Assembly (NCBI GenBank): GCA_020698575.1
Contig: CM036243.1
Location: 11,957,903 to 12,021,902, forward strand
Direction: 5' to 3'
From: Bostrychus sinensis
Taxonomy: Eukaryota; Chordata; Actinopteri; Gobiiformes; Eleotridae
DNA: 64,000 bases
In this document: piece after piece, positions 22,000-34,097 of the stretch
How positions within the stretch are numbered: the stretch's first letter is position 1
How the letters are laid out: each line of letters opens with the position of its first letter
Notes under the pieces: generated by a model
What the model was told of the DNA's origin: nothing
What the model saw: only the letters and a program-made list of their open reading frames with translations
The model's database searches: none
Position numbers and translations under genes: made by a program

Positions 22000-23455
22000 T
22001 AAAAATAATTTTTAATAATTTCTTCACAGAGTTTTACCTCTACTGGAATGAAAAATATAATCATATAGACCAAACTAAATAGGTTTTGTGCTCTTTCTAA
22101 TACTAATAAAACATTGACTTTGCTGACTTTAAGTCTGCTTGACAGTTTGCAGTGAAGAACCACTTCAGGGTTAGTCTCTTAATTCCCCTATTGTAATCTG
22201 TTTATTGCATTGTCAAATCAAGTCTGTCATAATAAATGTGTCCCAAATGGGTTGCCTCTGGTTTACCCTCAAATGAATTGGAAAATTGTGACAATGCCCC
22301 ATTTTTCTATATTCAATAATTTGTTTCTCCTTAAGCAACTCCCAAGCACTTTCTTTATATTTGACACAATTATAAGCATTAAGGACTATTATTGCACTCA
22401 CAACCCCAATGCTATGGGGTTCACAGAAGAGCACGTGTTTTTATTGGCTGTCATTCATCTTTGCTTTGACACTTTTGGAAAAAATAGAACTGTTGTTATT
22501 ACCAAAAATGTTGCACGGCTTCTAGTGATTACAAACATCTTTTTTTCTCCCAGCTCACAATTAGAACAGAAGAGACGTCCTTGCCTTCCCTTGATGTTGC
22601 TTTGACAGATGAAGTTGTCATGGCGTTCTCTTTAGATGTCCTCTTGAACTTCCATCAGGATAAAAAATAATTGCAAATCCAAACAAAACGCAGCTTGGAC
22701 TTGCATGTTTTTTTCTTCCCCACAAGAGCACTCCAAGGCGAAGGTTATGAACACATGCGTCGCTCCCTTCGTATATGTCAGCTAATCTACTCTTGTGCAT
22801 TCACCTCACAGCGCGTCACCCCCTCCACGGAGCCGACATGCATACAAAGAGAGCCTTGAAAAATTACCTTGTGAAGCGCCAGGTGACCACTCGACGCTGA
22901 AGTACACCTTTCTCTGGAAACCTTCTCTTTTGTCGTCACCTCCTTCTGCCTATAATCCCACTTCCAATCTTCTCAAGGTGGGATTTGTCGGGATCCATTT
23001 CATAATGCATTATTCATTTGAGAATTTAATCAAATATCTCCTCCACCAATCAGACCCAAATCTCTTGTAACCTATCCCCCGCTCCTTTCCTTCATCATAT
23101 CACAGATTGTTAGTGTCACCTGCAATAGCAGATTATCAGCCAAATGAATTAGTGGGTCACAGGTGAATTAGACGCTTGGCTGACTGTAATCTTTTTTCTT
23201 CTTGGGGAAGAGTAGCTTAGCGAAAGTTCTTATTTTTTTAGTGAGGGGAGAGGAATGGAGTGAAAAAATCCCCCTTCTGCCGAGCTTCCTGTGGGTTTTC
23301 TGCAGTGTAATGGTTTCCTTTGACACAGACATTTGTGGAAAGTGCTGATGCGTGTTGGCTGCATATGTGTGTGTATATGAAGGCAGCTATTTTCCATGGT
23401 TAACTGAACCACTGATGAGCTGGCCAGCCAGGAGTTTGCAGTCTTCTCCAATGTG
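22000..23455. other. Unique intronic stretch, no gene recognised
   Basis: No repeat family seen. The 131-codon open frame at 22210-22605 has no recognisable domain or splice context. 22600-23130 is high-complexity sequence with TAATC/ATTA words (for example TTTCATAATGCATTATTCAT near 23000) and is one of the better candidates here for conserved noncoding DNA, but single-genome data cannot show this. Confidence 0.45.
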
Positions 23456-23460
23456 TATGT

Positions 23461-23615
23461 GTGCACCTCTATACAGTCTGCTATAGTCGGGCTAGCCCCT
23501 TCTGCAAAACCCTTCAGCTGCTCACTCGAGATATGCCGCCGACCACACAGACTTTAATGGCAATCATTTATGCATTGTGTTGTAACCCTTTGAGTATTTT
23601 GCCATCTTGGGCCAT
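23461..23615. repeat. Local direct duplication, copy 1
   Basis: Shares CTCTGCAAAACCCTTCA.CTGCTCACT.GAGATATG and ACTTTAATGGCAAT.ATTTAT.CATTGTGTTGTAAC with 24018-24172. The offset is 557 bp. About 150 bp match with scattered substitutions. Confidence 0.85.
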
Positions 23616-24017
23616 CTTTGCCTACTATGGACTTTTGCTGGGGTACACCCTGGGCAATGACCAGTTATTTGCAAGGGCCAGTGCTTAGAGATATGCAGAG
23701 AAAGAGAGAGTTTTTGTGGAGTGAGAGAATGTTAAGGTCATGTGAATGAATGACTAAATTGCAACTGCATCTTTTATTTTCTGGAGAAAAAACATAGAAA
23801 TTAGCAATAAGTGAAGAAGGAGGAGTCAGACTTATTTTTAATTCAGCTTAAGAATAGTATGGTCTTAAACAAGTCTTGATTTGAAATGTCAATGTTCAAG
23901 ACCTAGACAACTAGTTAAAAATAACTTCAAGTTCAAACCAAGACAATTCAAAAAAGTTTTTTAGACCAACCTCAGCTTCACTGGCCTGTACATATGATGT
24001 CTTCTTTAATGTGTGTT

Positions 24018-24172
24018 TGCATGCGTACACTTCTATGCTATTGTCGGCCTGACCGCCTCTGCAAAACCCTTCATCTGCTCACTTGAGATATGCTGCCGGC
24101 CACACAGAAGACTTTAATGGCAATAATTTATACATTGTGTTGTAACTTTTTGAGCATTTTGGCATCTTTGTT
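24018..24172. repeat. Local direct duplication, copy 2
   Basis: Partner of 23461-23615; begins GCGTACACTTCTATGCTATT and ends GAGCATTTTGGCATCTTTG. The interval between the copies is unique sequence. Confidence 0.85.
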
Positions 24173-24819
24173 GATGGAGATAATGAAAATGTGCTGCTCT
24201 CCTCACCCAGGGGATACTGCATTCTAAATGGTTGTAGGGCAAGGGCCTTGTTGCTGCTTTGTTGTTCCATTTGTTTTTTGTAGATGGAATTAGACGATAA
24301 TAAGGAATCAGCCAACAGTGCTTCCCCTCTGAACACTGCAAGAGTGTGGGAATCCATTAGAGATCTCACTGAGGCACTTTTTGCCTCCCAAAATAACGCA
24401 AATATATTTGTTTTTGATCTTATCTGTGTTTTTCTTTTTATTCACTACAAAAACGCTCAGAATCTATTTATCTGCTATCTTATGGTCACCGAGGACACAT
24501 TCTGCTTTCACTTAAGCAGTGTATGCAGTTCAAAGGCTCCTCTGCTCAACATCAGCTAGCTAATGTGCAATTTAGCCGAATAATATAGTGTAGCTCTGTG
24601 GAACAAAAATAGCTAGCGGCTGATGCAACTCTCCCACTCTTTCCTGTACCTCAGTGTTTACTGTGTCAAGGTAGCAAGCAGAGTCTAGTGGTCTAGTAAT
24701 AGACTAGGACTAAGCATTACACAATCCCACCTACTTAAACAGAGAGAAGCAGCATCAAAGCTTTTAAAGGTTTGTTTACCTGCTCACCTCCTGAACATTC
24801 TATCTAACAGTCCAGGACA

Positions 24820-25401
24820 GGACTAGCCAGGCCAGCCTGCCCCACCTACTTTTTTTCTTTCTACCGACTTTGAGGAACTCTGGTTCCTCTGCCATACCAA
24901 GGCGTTTTCAGTCAATTTGCTTGAAACCGACCTATCACAACCGTTTATCTGAAGCACGTCTTACAAAAGAGGAAGATAATCTCTTATTAAAATTACTAAG
25001 ATGGTGCTGGCTCATACAGAGTGAAATTTAACCTGTTGATTCTGCTGAACTCCGCATTGTTGTTGAGTCCTCTGTGAGATTTTTTTTCTTTGTCTTCTTT
25101 GCCATTTTACCAACAGTAAAGTCCAGCTGACATCAAACAAACTGACATTTTCCACAAGTCTTTGTACAACTGGGATTTGCTGTTGTCTCCATTCAGAAAT
25201 AAGTACAGAGTTGCTAATAATACAGCATTTACTGGTATGGTATTGGATATTGGTCAGTGCTGCACTGCTTATGTCCCACCCTGATTGGTTACCCCTCCTG
25301 TGATTGTTCTGCCCATAGAAATGAAACTCAAGTGAAGGGGTAGCAGACTACCTTCTTTGTGTACAATTGGAAAAGAGTTAGTCTGGCTGGCCAGGCTAGG
25401 G
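24820..25401. mobile_element. DNA element family B, copy 1
   Basis: 582 bp, homologous to 34098-34754 in the same orientation (shared blocks: CTCTGGTTCC.CT, CCATTTTACCAACAGTAAAGTCC, TTCAGAAATAAGTACAGAG, CTTATGTCCC, CTGATTGGTTACYCCT, ACTACCTTCTTTG, GGAAAAGAGTTAGTCTGGC). Ends CTAGCCAGGCCAGCC and, opposite strand, CTAGCCTGGCCAGCC. CAGGACA occurs at both flanks (24813-24819 and 25402-25408), consistent with a 7-8 bp duplication. Carries a reverse CCAAT box (ATTGG 25284-25288). Confidence 0.8.
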
Positions 25402-25564
25402 CAGGACACTATCCCAACCCTAAACATGGCCATGAACAAAGCAGTCATGACTTGACAATTTGATTTATATGCATAAGCCAGTGAAATGTAAGTTATATAA
25501 ATGTACTCAGACTACGATTCTGGCCTATAGAAGCAAGAAAAATGTCTTGAAAAAGTAAGATGAT

Positions 25565-25805
25565 AACTAGAAGCACTAGGAGATTGCAAGCCTCTGCTAA
25601 GGCATTGGGTTTTCTTACATCATGTAGTGTCCAGACCTGATCGAGAACTGGGGATCTTTATAGTTCCATACCAACCAAGTAATAATTTTTTTCTTTACAC
25701 CAAAGATGTATTTCTTGCTTGGCTCATTACTGACCTTTCATGAACAGTTCAACAAATCCAACCATTGCTTTTTTAGTTATCTTGCTAAAGGCCAAACAAA
25801 ACATT
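25565..25805. mobile_element. Repeat R1, copy b
   Basis: ACTAGAAGCACTAGGAGATT, GCCTCTGCTAAGGCATTGGG, then the distal R1 part TTCTTGCTTGGCTCATTACT, GACCTTTCATGAACAGTTCA, CAACAAATCCAACCATTGC, TTTTTAGTTATCTTGCTAAA. The tRNA-like middle is largely deleted. Confidence 0.7.
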
Positions 25806-26365
25806 AATAAACCAATGCATGATGATCCAACATTACTTGTTATAGCTGCATTCTTATTATTGATGAAAAGGGAAAAAAAAAAAAAAACAAGTTGAAAATT
25901 TCTTTCTTCTATCCCTACAGCTGTTCCATCATTCGAAGAGGTGCTGTCACCTCTAATAAACAGACAGGCTAAGTATTGAAATGGTGTTTACTAAGGGAAC
26001 TGTTGATAAGACTGAAAGACTGAACTTGTAGTGAACTGACATATCAAAGAGCACTGAGAAAAACAAACATTATAACCATTATGTTCTGAAAGCAAACATG
26101 GGGTTTTAACAAATTCCTGTAAGAGAAAAAATCACAAACTTATTCTGAACCATTTTCCTACCAGTGTGTTGTGCAGTATTTATTGATCTTTGCTAAAGAT
26201 GGATCCTAGCTGGCCAGTCTATTGTAGTACGGCTTTCTTCCCACACTAATGTTTGCATCCATCTGCTCCTGCATGAGAAATATGCCAATGAAACTGACAC
26301 AATGTTTCTACACTGAGAACTTCTGCTCCTCAATAGTCTGCACAGCCAAAGAACAGCAGTCATTA

Positions 26366-26862
26366 GGCGTATTTCCACAAGAGGGTACGGGTTGTGTCAG
26401 TATGGGTTGGTTTAGTACAACACTGATGTCACACAAGTGCAACAAAAGTTGTGTTAATGAATTAGATATAAACCGTGTTTGAAACTGACTTTTAAAATAT
26501 GAATGTGTTGCCAATATTTAACAAAAAGACAAGAATGAATCCTTGTGTGGCTGTGTGAGGCTGGAGGTAAAGCTGCAAGCAGTAGACCATCTCCTGCTTT
26601 CTGTGTAATAAATTCAGTTTGCTGCGCCACTGTACTACATTTTAACAAGTCGCAATATAATGTCATGAGTTTGACTTGGTCGAACTTTGTTTGAATTTCT
26701 ATCGCCAAATCAACATGCAACATTGTGTAGCTCCACCTTTTCCAAAGTGGACCAAGTGCACCACAGAGCTGGCACCCTTTGCTCAGGAGTACCAAAAGGG
26801 CAGTACTCAACGCTTTTTGTGTACGCTTTGGGAAACGCCACCAAACAGGCCTAGTGGAAACA
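26366..26862. mobile_element. Candidate DNA MITE (TTTCCAC ends, GGTACGG words)
   Basis: Left GCGTATTTCCACAAGAGGGT with ACGGGTTGTG following; right, opposite strand, CATGTTTCCACTAGGCCTG. Both subterminal regions have GTACGG/AGTACC words in opposite orientations (26395; 26785-26812). Similar to the fish MITEs starting with a TTTCCAC...GGTACGGT pattern. No clean target duplication. The 139-codon minus-strand frame inside is not transposase-like. Confidence 0.5.
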
Positions 26863-27715
26863 TGAATGTACACATATATTCAGTCCTGTTTTTGACTGTA
26901 AGGAACAGTGATCGAGGAGTCACTAGATCTTCCAGGGCATCAATCCCTGTCTGTCTGCCTGTCTGGGCTGTTAACCACCTCTGGGCTGCACCATTGATCT
27001 CTGTAATTGTCTTGCACTCTTCAAAGGGAGTTGAGAGTTGGTTTGATCCGAGCTGTTTACTTTCACGGCCCCTATAGCCCTTCTCTCTAAAGAAGAGAGC
27101 TCTCAGCCACTTCAGGCATGAGCTAGCATATTATACTACTATTACTGTGTGTGCGTTTGTGTGCGTGTGTATATATGTGTGTGAGAGGGAGAGGCAGACA
27201 AAGTGGGAGCGAAAAGGAAGAGGCCCAGCGTCGCCCGTGGCCTTCCCAGGACCTGAGGGTGGGCTAGCAGCCTCTCACTGTTACATAAGGAGTAGGAATT
27301 GCAGACTGAGCATTCCTCTACTGTAACCACCGCAGCTATGAGGAACATGTGAGCCAAGTGCTGTGTACAGAATTTTAGGGTTCATTCTGTCATAGTTTGA
27401 CAGAGAAATAGTTTCCTGTTGAAGAGCTTGTTCCCAGAGGTTGACAGCTTTTAACATTTAACATTAAACAACCACTTATAGAAATACAACTGGTGGGTCA
27501 AGGACCAAAAGTGGATCATGGGAAGCTCGAATATAGTTTCAGTATTCAGCTCATTTAAACCTAAAGATCAATTTAATTACATAAGTTTGTGTTACAGATT
27601 TTAATGTTAAAAATACAGTAGCTTTTCCTTCTAAAAGGTGCACACAAGCTCCCAAGAAAATAATCTGGAATAAAGAGTTCCACACAGACCAGTTAAAAAC
27701 CACAGCAATAGACCA

Positions 27716-27896
27716 GTCATTTTCAATTGGTGGGATTAAACCCAATGCTGGATTGTGAGCTTGTTCCTAGTGGGTTGCTAAAGTGGCCTTTTTAATGGAA
27801 ATTAATTGAGTTAGTCGCTTGGTTTGGTAAATAGTTGGTCACAGCTAAATAATAACAAAATATGGGTCATGAAGTGGGAACTATTGAGAACCACTG
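27716..27896. mobile_element. hAT-like MITE, decayed
   Basis: Left CAGTCATTTTCAATTGGTGGG; right on the opposite strand CAGTGGTTCTCAATAGTTCCC. CAGTGGTTCTCAA is a standard hAT terminal sequence. About 181 bp. The flanking 8-mers are no longer alike. Confidence 0.6.
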
Positions 27897-29059
27897 CATT
27901 GTTATGATATATAAATAATAAAGGTACTGTTTTCACAATTGCCTAAACTAAAAAACAAAAAAATAGTTTCAGGTGCTATTTTCTTGGACAACAAAGAAGC
28001 ACATACCACCATTTGTATTGTACCAGCTAATATAAAAGCTATCATTCACTGTCATTTTACATTAAATGTTATGTAATCATATTTTCTGGACAAGGGAGAC
28101 CCCTGAAACAATGCCATTTCACTACTTTTGTTTCTCTAAATTTAACTGCAATTAATCTTAGTACCTACTATTAGCCACTCAGAAAATGTCATGCCTAGAT
28201 CCACACAAGCTTGTTTTTTCCACCAACACACACAACATATGTATAAAACAACTGCTATGCAAGTGCTCTAACATCTGTGTGAATATTTTAGCATTTAAAA
28301 GCAAAGTCAGCTCAGATTGTGGCCAATTTTTTGCTTCCCCTGTAAAGTTAGCAGAATGCCACTTAGAATTTTTTTATGGTTTATGGCTAAATCTATGGAT
28401 CAACTAGAATATATAATATAAATATAATCTTATTGTTTGTATTGGATGATCTGTGTTGAATTTAGACACCATAGTACAACAGTGATGTGACAAACAGGAT
28501 GCTGAGTTTAGCCACATGTCATACTTGGTGATAAAATGATAAAGTGCATCTTCTTACTGCTGCAGATCTTGGGCCCGAGACAAAAAAACCGCAGAGAGCG
28601 AGAGAGAAGGGGAAGCTGCTAACCACAGCTCTCCGGCAGGTCTGGCTGATAGCAACATGCACAGACTAACTGATAATAAACACTTGCATTGAAGCAGTAT
28701 TTCATGCTATGAATTGAGTTCATTTATTGACACAGACACGAAGGGTCTATTATAACGGGAGTCTATCAGAAGAGCTTATGTTTGCAGAGATGTAATTTAA
28801 ATAAAGCAGCTCAAGTCAATAGAGGAGCTTTGAATAGTGCTGTATAGGTCTGCTATGGGGCTGCTATACCTAGTCATGTTTACAGACTGAGTGAAGGGAG
28901 CCTTGATTTTTATCACCCAGTCTGCAGCGGGGTTAGCCATTAAAGTTTATGAAGCAGATCTGAGAGAGTAGGGAAGGCTTTGAGAGCGGCCTTCCAGTGT
29001 ACCAAGGGCGGGCTGCTCTCATTGCAAGTTTCTCTATTCTATTTTAGCTGCTTGTTCTG

Positions 29060-29449
29060 GAGATTCAGTTCTGTGCAAAAGTCTTGGATTTTTTTTTTAA
29101 AGGCTATGAGCAAAGAAAGACGTATCAATGTACAACCTAAATAAAAAAAAAAAGAGGGATGCTGGGTAAATTGTAAAGAAAAACAGATTGCAATAGTTTT
29201 CAAATCCCAGATACCCATATTTTATTCACAATACTGCAAAGACAATTTATCAAATGTTAAACATGTGACATTTTAATAATGAATGCGAAATATAGGCTCA
29301 TTTTGAACTTGATGGCAAAACATCTAAAAAAAGTTAAGACTGAGCAACAAAAAGGCTGTAAAAATGCACTGATAAAAATGTTGGCAACATGTCAGTTAAG
29401 ATGTTTTTGTATAAAAAAAATGAGCATTTTAAAAGCAAGTTAAACAAAA
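29060..29449. mobile_element. Repeat D, copy 1 (DNA-transposon-derived)
   Basis: Shares with 48300-48560 and 51640-51985 the blocks AATAGCTCATTTTGAA.TTGATGGCA, ACATCTCAAAAAAGTT, AGACTGAGCAACAAAAAGGC. Here also CAAATCCCAGATACCCATAT and TTTATTCACAATACTGCAA. This is a widespread fish DNA-transposon-derived sequence; only the non-coding part is present. Directly followed by an R1 copy. Confidence 0.65.
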
Positions 29450-29660
29450 ATAGAAGCGCTCAGAGAATATAGATCACTGGTCCTATCTTGCAACGGTAAA
29501 CTATAGTACATAGACCTGGACTCAAACTTGAAGATCTGGTAGTTTGAGGGTAAATGCTCTTTAAAATGAGCTACAAACCTCTATTTTAACCCTTAAAGTT
29601 AGTATCTTTAGTCCTATGCTACAGAATCCCATAAAACACTCCTGGATCTAAACAGGGATC
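29450..29660. mobile_element. Repeat R1, copy c
   Basis: TAGAAGCGCTCAGAGAATAT, GGTCCTATCTTGCAACGGTA, AGACCTGGACTCAAACTTGA, TAGTTTGAGGGTAAATGCTC, ATGAGCTACAAACC, CTCCTGGATCTAAACAGGGATC. Nearly complete through the tRNA-like part. Confidence 0.75.
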
Positions 29661-29755
29661 AGCATTTTTCACATTTGCACAGAACACTGGAAAGGAGTTT
29701 GGATTTCCCCTACATGGTGTTCACATTCTTATCATTCTGTGTGCTCTTTACAGTG

Positions 29756-29756
<1 letters not shown>

Positions 29757-29788
<32 letters not shown>
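29757..29788. repeat. Homopolymer tracts of the window (T32 here)
   Basis: T32 at 29757-29788. Others: A20 at 3354-3373, C14 at 10091-10104, A14 at 25873-25886, A16 at 31610-31625, T29 at 38420-38448, A23 at 47718-47740. Some are probably retroposition tails or mutational expansions; none has an associated intact element that I can identify. Confidence 0.9.
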
Positions 29789-29790
<2 letters not shown>

Positions 29791-29860
29791 TCTAGTAGTT
29801 TATCAGACCCAAAAAAGACAGCCAGTCTACACAGAGGTGCACGGGGCAGGTATCTAATTT

Positions 29861-32289
29861 GAAGGAGTGCATGCTTAGTGGACAAGCATTGACATGCTGA
29901 AGAATGTGTGAGTGAGGTGAGCGAGGCGTGTTTTTGCCTCACGTCTCGTCATTCCTCTGCAGAGAATCCTTCAGAAGCTTAAAATATTCTGAAAGTCGGA
30001 TATTGAGTTGTGTGCTCATGTTGCTTACATCACAACAAGGAGGGCTTAACTGGAGAAAACCATTGCCTTTCTGTTGTCAGTGAGTATTATCTGAAATTGT
30101 ACAAACTTCTGTCTTTCAGGACCTTTTATTTGTAGAGCATAATCAGACTATGCTCATAGGTCACAACTAGGTTTCTCACTTTTGTCTGAATTTACAAGTA
30201 CAAAAATAGTCCCGTCACAGGTCAGTGCTGTCATGTGGTCTTGATATTTAACAGTAATCAGCCTGTTATAACAGAAAATGCTGCATGTAATCCTAACTTG
30301 TTTATAGCGTGAAATGCTAATTTACATTGCAATTTATAACTGTAACACTCATATTTAACTAAATGAAAGTATGCATTTGTTGTGAGTGTGACACTTTCTC
30401 TATGTTGTTTACAAGTGCCACAGTCTGACTCTGGAACATGCTTAGAGTGCTGTTGTCCTCCAATTGCAGTAAGTAAACATGTAAACATACTGACATATCT
30501 TAGCCAGGTACAAATGTTTTGCAGCTTTTAACCTGCTTTGCTTTCATTTTTTTAAGCCCACTCTTAGTTATGCAGAAATCTGACACCAGTGAAAGATGAA
30601 GATGAAGGGTCGCCTTTCTTAATTCTTTTATTCTACTATAATTCTTTTAATGCTTTGGGAAGGAAACATTTGTGTTGCTTGCCGATGCATGTGACAAGAC
30701 TGCGCTATATCTTGTATTGTTTTTCTTTCTGCGTGGCAAGGCTGCAGTTCATGACCTAGTAAGTGGGCTGAATTTGAGGTCATGACCTTAATTTGAAACT
30801 ATGCAAAAAGGTCATGATATTCCGATTGGTAGAAACAAATTTTCACTATTTTCTGCTATTGCTTCCCTCAGTCTTCCGTTTGCACTTTGTTGCCTTGTGC
30901 TGTAACTTAAGTCAGATTGTGTCATTATCTGATTGAAAAGGAAATTTCACAGTCCCCGAAAATCTTGCTTTTCGACATACTGCAGATCTACAGTGGTAAA
31001 AATAGCACCCTAGTGAGAGTTCGGATTTATTCAACGGAAAATCTCAATCCATAAAAATATGAAGACATGATATTTAGTTCTGCAGTATCAAAGAGGCCTG
31101 GGAGGGTGATAAGTTTGTTTGTCACTGCAGCTGGTATTTCAGTGCACCGGCTAATTAAACTCCCAAATGGGTTCAGTATTGACAAATCTCCAGCACTGTT
31201 GCTCTACTTTTAACATCACTTAGATATTAAAATATCGATTCGCTCCTGAATCATAATGCGCCTTAATGTAGCCTTTGTTGTCGCACCTCATAGCCCACCT
31301 CATCATTTACTCCGGCTATGGATTTTTCTCAAAGCCTCCATGTGTCCTTATGGTAATTTATACTTGTCTAACCGCAGAAACGAGATAAGAATTATCAGTG
31401 ATTATGTTGGGTACAGATATTAAGACACGAAATGCTATGCCAATTAGGAGCCCACGTCCAACGATTTTACACCCTGTGATCTTACAAGAGTTGGCAAAGA
31501 TTAAAGTTCTTTTTATCCAAGTAAATTCAGGAGGCAGCCATCTTGCCTATTTTAGATTCATGTTTTGCACAATGCATACTTTTGTTTTGCATTCCTTTGA
31601 TACGTTTTCAAAAAAAAAAAAAAAATACCCTTAAAGCAGGCGTAGAAATTAACAAAGCATGTAATGGCAAAATTTACTCGAAGAACACATCAAAGTTGTT
31701 TTTTTATCTCAGAAACAAATCAACATTGTTCCACTCAGATAAGGCTTAGAGCCCGAGGAGCACAATGTTACACAGAGTACCGAGCATCTGGAGCCTGCTC
31801 TATAGGTCACACCGGAACAATTACAGCCCAGTTTACTTAGGCAACTTAGACACATAACGCATTATTCCTCACCTCCGACAGATAAAGGGCAATATGGCCG
31901 CTCAGTTCTTGTAATGTGATGAAGAAATAGGCAGGAGAGTCCAAACTAGGTGAACTCTAATGTGAGCACGCATTTGTCTGACTTATTTTTTCACAAATCC
32001 AGCATGAGAATGGAGTCAGTGTGAGGAAGTCAGAATAAACTTGCATAGAGTTGCATAAAACCCAATAAAGGCTTGGCAACAACAGCTCAGCTCTAACAAA
32101 TGTATATCAATACTCTTATTGCCTTATATTTGATGTCCTCAACTTGCTTGTGAAACCATTGCATTCATTGTGTTTTATTGTGCTGCCTTTAAACACAAGT
32201 TATTCTACTTTTTTTAGAAGTAGTCCAGTGCCTGACAATTCAAGCTGCATTTCCAGGTGGGAAACAAACCATTTTTGAGTGCAATTGCG
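29861..32289. other. Unique intronic stretch
   Basis: No gene and no repeat family recognised. 31120-31420 is notable for high complexity and homeodomain-like TAAT words (GGCTAATTAAACTCCCAAAT, ATATTAAAATATCGATTCGC) and is a reasonable conserved noncoding element candidate. Confidence 0.4.
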
Positions 32290-32565
32290 GAGTGCTTGGT
32301 GGCAGAATGGTTTGGAGGTTGTGGGTTAGATCCTTAGGCCCGCTGACAACAATCTTTCTGAGTAGAGTCTGCTTGCCCTTTCTTCCTCTATCCAAAGGCA
32401 TGCATGTGTTTGAGGAAATATGAATCTCTAAATTGCCCCTAGTGAATGTAAGAGTGAATGGTTGTCTGTGAGTGTATTTTCTGTGTGACTAACTGGCCAT
32501 TGTTCACAGTTGCTGGGGGCACCAGGCACCCAATCAGGAATAAGCAGAAGAAGAATCAACTAATC
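32290..32565 (+). mobile_element. Dispersed teleost repeat U, copy 4
   Basis: GGTGGCAGAATGGTTTGGAG, GTTGTGGGTTAGATCCTTAG, GAGTAGAGTCTGCTTGCCCT, CCAAAGGCATGCATGTGTTT, CTCTAAATTGCCCCTAGTGA, GAGTGAATGGTTGTCTGTGA, ending GGAATAAGCAGAAGAAGAATC. The best preserved copy in the window. Confidence 0.8.
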
Positions 32566-33175
32566 AAAGAAATAAAGCCTGCCCCATTTTAGATTAGAGG
32601 CATTCTGCTCTCAAACCTGGCATTATAGTTTCTCCCTGACAAAGAATCGTATAACAAAAACTCCTGGATATTTTAGCAAACCAACATAACTTTTGCTTTG
32701 GATAATAAACACTGCATAGCTTTTAATAGGAGAGGATTCCAGACCCATTTCTTTACTAGGAAAGTGAATGGGTCTGGCTGGCCTGTCTTCCTAACCATAG
32801 ACAGGAACATGGAGGAATCAGCTGCCTATAATAAGTCTAACTTTTGCCAATCTCTTGATCATATAATTGGACTTGCAAAACAACTAAAATAGCCTGCTCA
32901 TTTTAACATTCATTTCAGTAACTTTCACTCCATCTTGTACAGCAGCACTTTGACGTCAGCGCACAGTGTTCATGTGCTTCCAGGCAGTTCTCGTTTTTCT
33001 TTTGCATCATAAAATTATGTTTTATATTATTTTGAAGCTACAATGTCAAGAACTGCCTCACCTTGGAAGGCACAACTTACATGTTTGTTTACTAGAGAGG
33101 GGCTGTCAAAGATATCTTGTTACTATCTGATGGGAAAATTGCTGTCAGCTGCCACTGTTTTTTTATCTCAACTAA

Positions 33176-34078
33176 AGCTGGGACACACTACACAATTTTG
33201 TCAGTCGTTACAGATTCTGAAAAGACTAGGAGCACACACTAACCGACTGGTTTCAGCAGATTTAGTTCTGACGACTGAAAGACTGGGGCGCACACATTTA
33301 AGGACTGCGCCTCACACACTACAAGATCTGTTGAGGCCGCAACTGACGCCAACCAAACGCAGCAAACTCTCGCGGGGAACTTGCAAGAACTAAATGGTAA
33401 ACAAACATGGACGCTACCTGGGTCACTGTTGCTGTTGTGTGCACAGCTATCTGTTTGGAAAAAAAGGAAAAAGAAAAAATGGCTATGTATCCAGTTTTGC
33501 TTGGGTAGCGCTCAACTTTCTTCGGTGTTTGCTATGGTTGTTTATGTTTTCTTCTTCTTCTTCTTCTTCTTCTTCTTCTTCTTCTTCTTCTTCAGATTTC
33601 CACTTCTATTTTTCTGCCGCTTCCTGTTGCTTTGTCTTCATTCTCTGACGCTATTTCCTGTGTCCCATCAGCTGTTTTTTATTGGCTGCTGGACACCATG
33701 AATTCCCAGTTGGATATGTAAACAGCCCACACTGCAGGAGTGTGTGTCCAGAGTCAGCTTTAAAATTCAAACATGTTTGATTGCTTGCGACTGACATCAG
33801 GCATACTTTTTTTTCCCCAAACTTTGTTTTTTTAATACAGAAATTGCACAATGTCACAATACCATGTTACAAAAGAAATAAAAGCTTGTACAATCTCTAA
33901 CGTAAAAGCGCTGCACACACTTGCCGACTCGAGTCTTTGAACATCACACACTATACATACACATCAGGGCTGACTGGTGATTACGATTCCCTGCAACTAG
34001 TGTTGACTGGTAAAGACCTGGCACAACTGTGAATCGTTATAAAATCGGGCAAAAAAATTGTGTAGTGTGTCCCCAGCT
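33176..34078. mobile_element. Harbinger-like non-autonomous element with TAA target duplication
   Basis: 903 bp. Left end AGCTGGGACACACTACACAA, right end on the opposite strand AGCTGGGGACACACTACACA: the same sequence with one inserted G. The direct TAA at 33173-33175 and 34079-34081 fits the 3-bp TWA target of PIF/Harbinger. Subterminal words (CAGTCG, GACTG, CACACAC) recur in both arms. No transposase. Interior carries a (TTC)15 tract. The next element (family B copy 2) starts within 20 bp. Confidence 0.8.
33549..33593 (+). repeat. (TTC)15 microsatellite
   Basis: Fifteen perfect TTC triplets inside the Harbinger-like element. Pure pyrimidine/purine mirror repeat, so able to form triplex DNA and likely length-variable. 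It creates the poly-Ser/poly-Phe open frames seen here, which are not genes. Confidence 0.95.
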
Positions 34079-34097
34079 TAACACACATGCTGCGTAG

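Noticed and set aside
26454..26873. 139-codon minus-strand open frame, the longest in the window
   Set aside because: It lies over a MITE-like element with opposite-strand repeats and has no transposase or other domain signature.
28566..28639. Possible exon with acceptor CTTCTTACTGCTGCAG
   Set aside because: The donor (GTCTGG) is poor, the phase-0 frame has a stop, and the other frames encode low-complexity peptide without family similarity.
33381..33701. Open frames rich in Phe or Ser
   Set aside because: They are produced by the (TTC)15 microsatellite.
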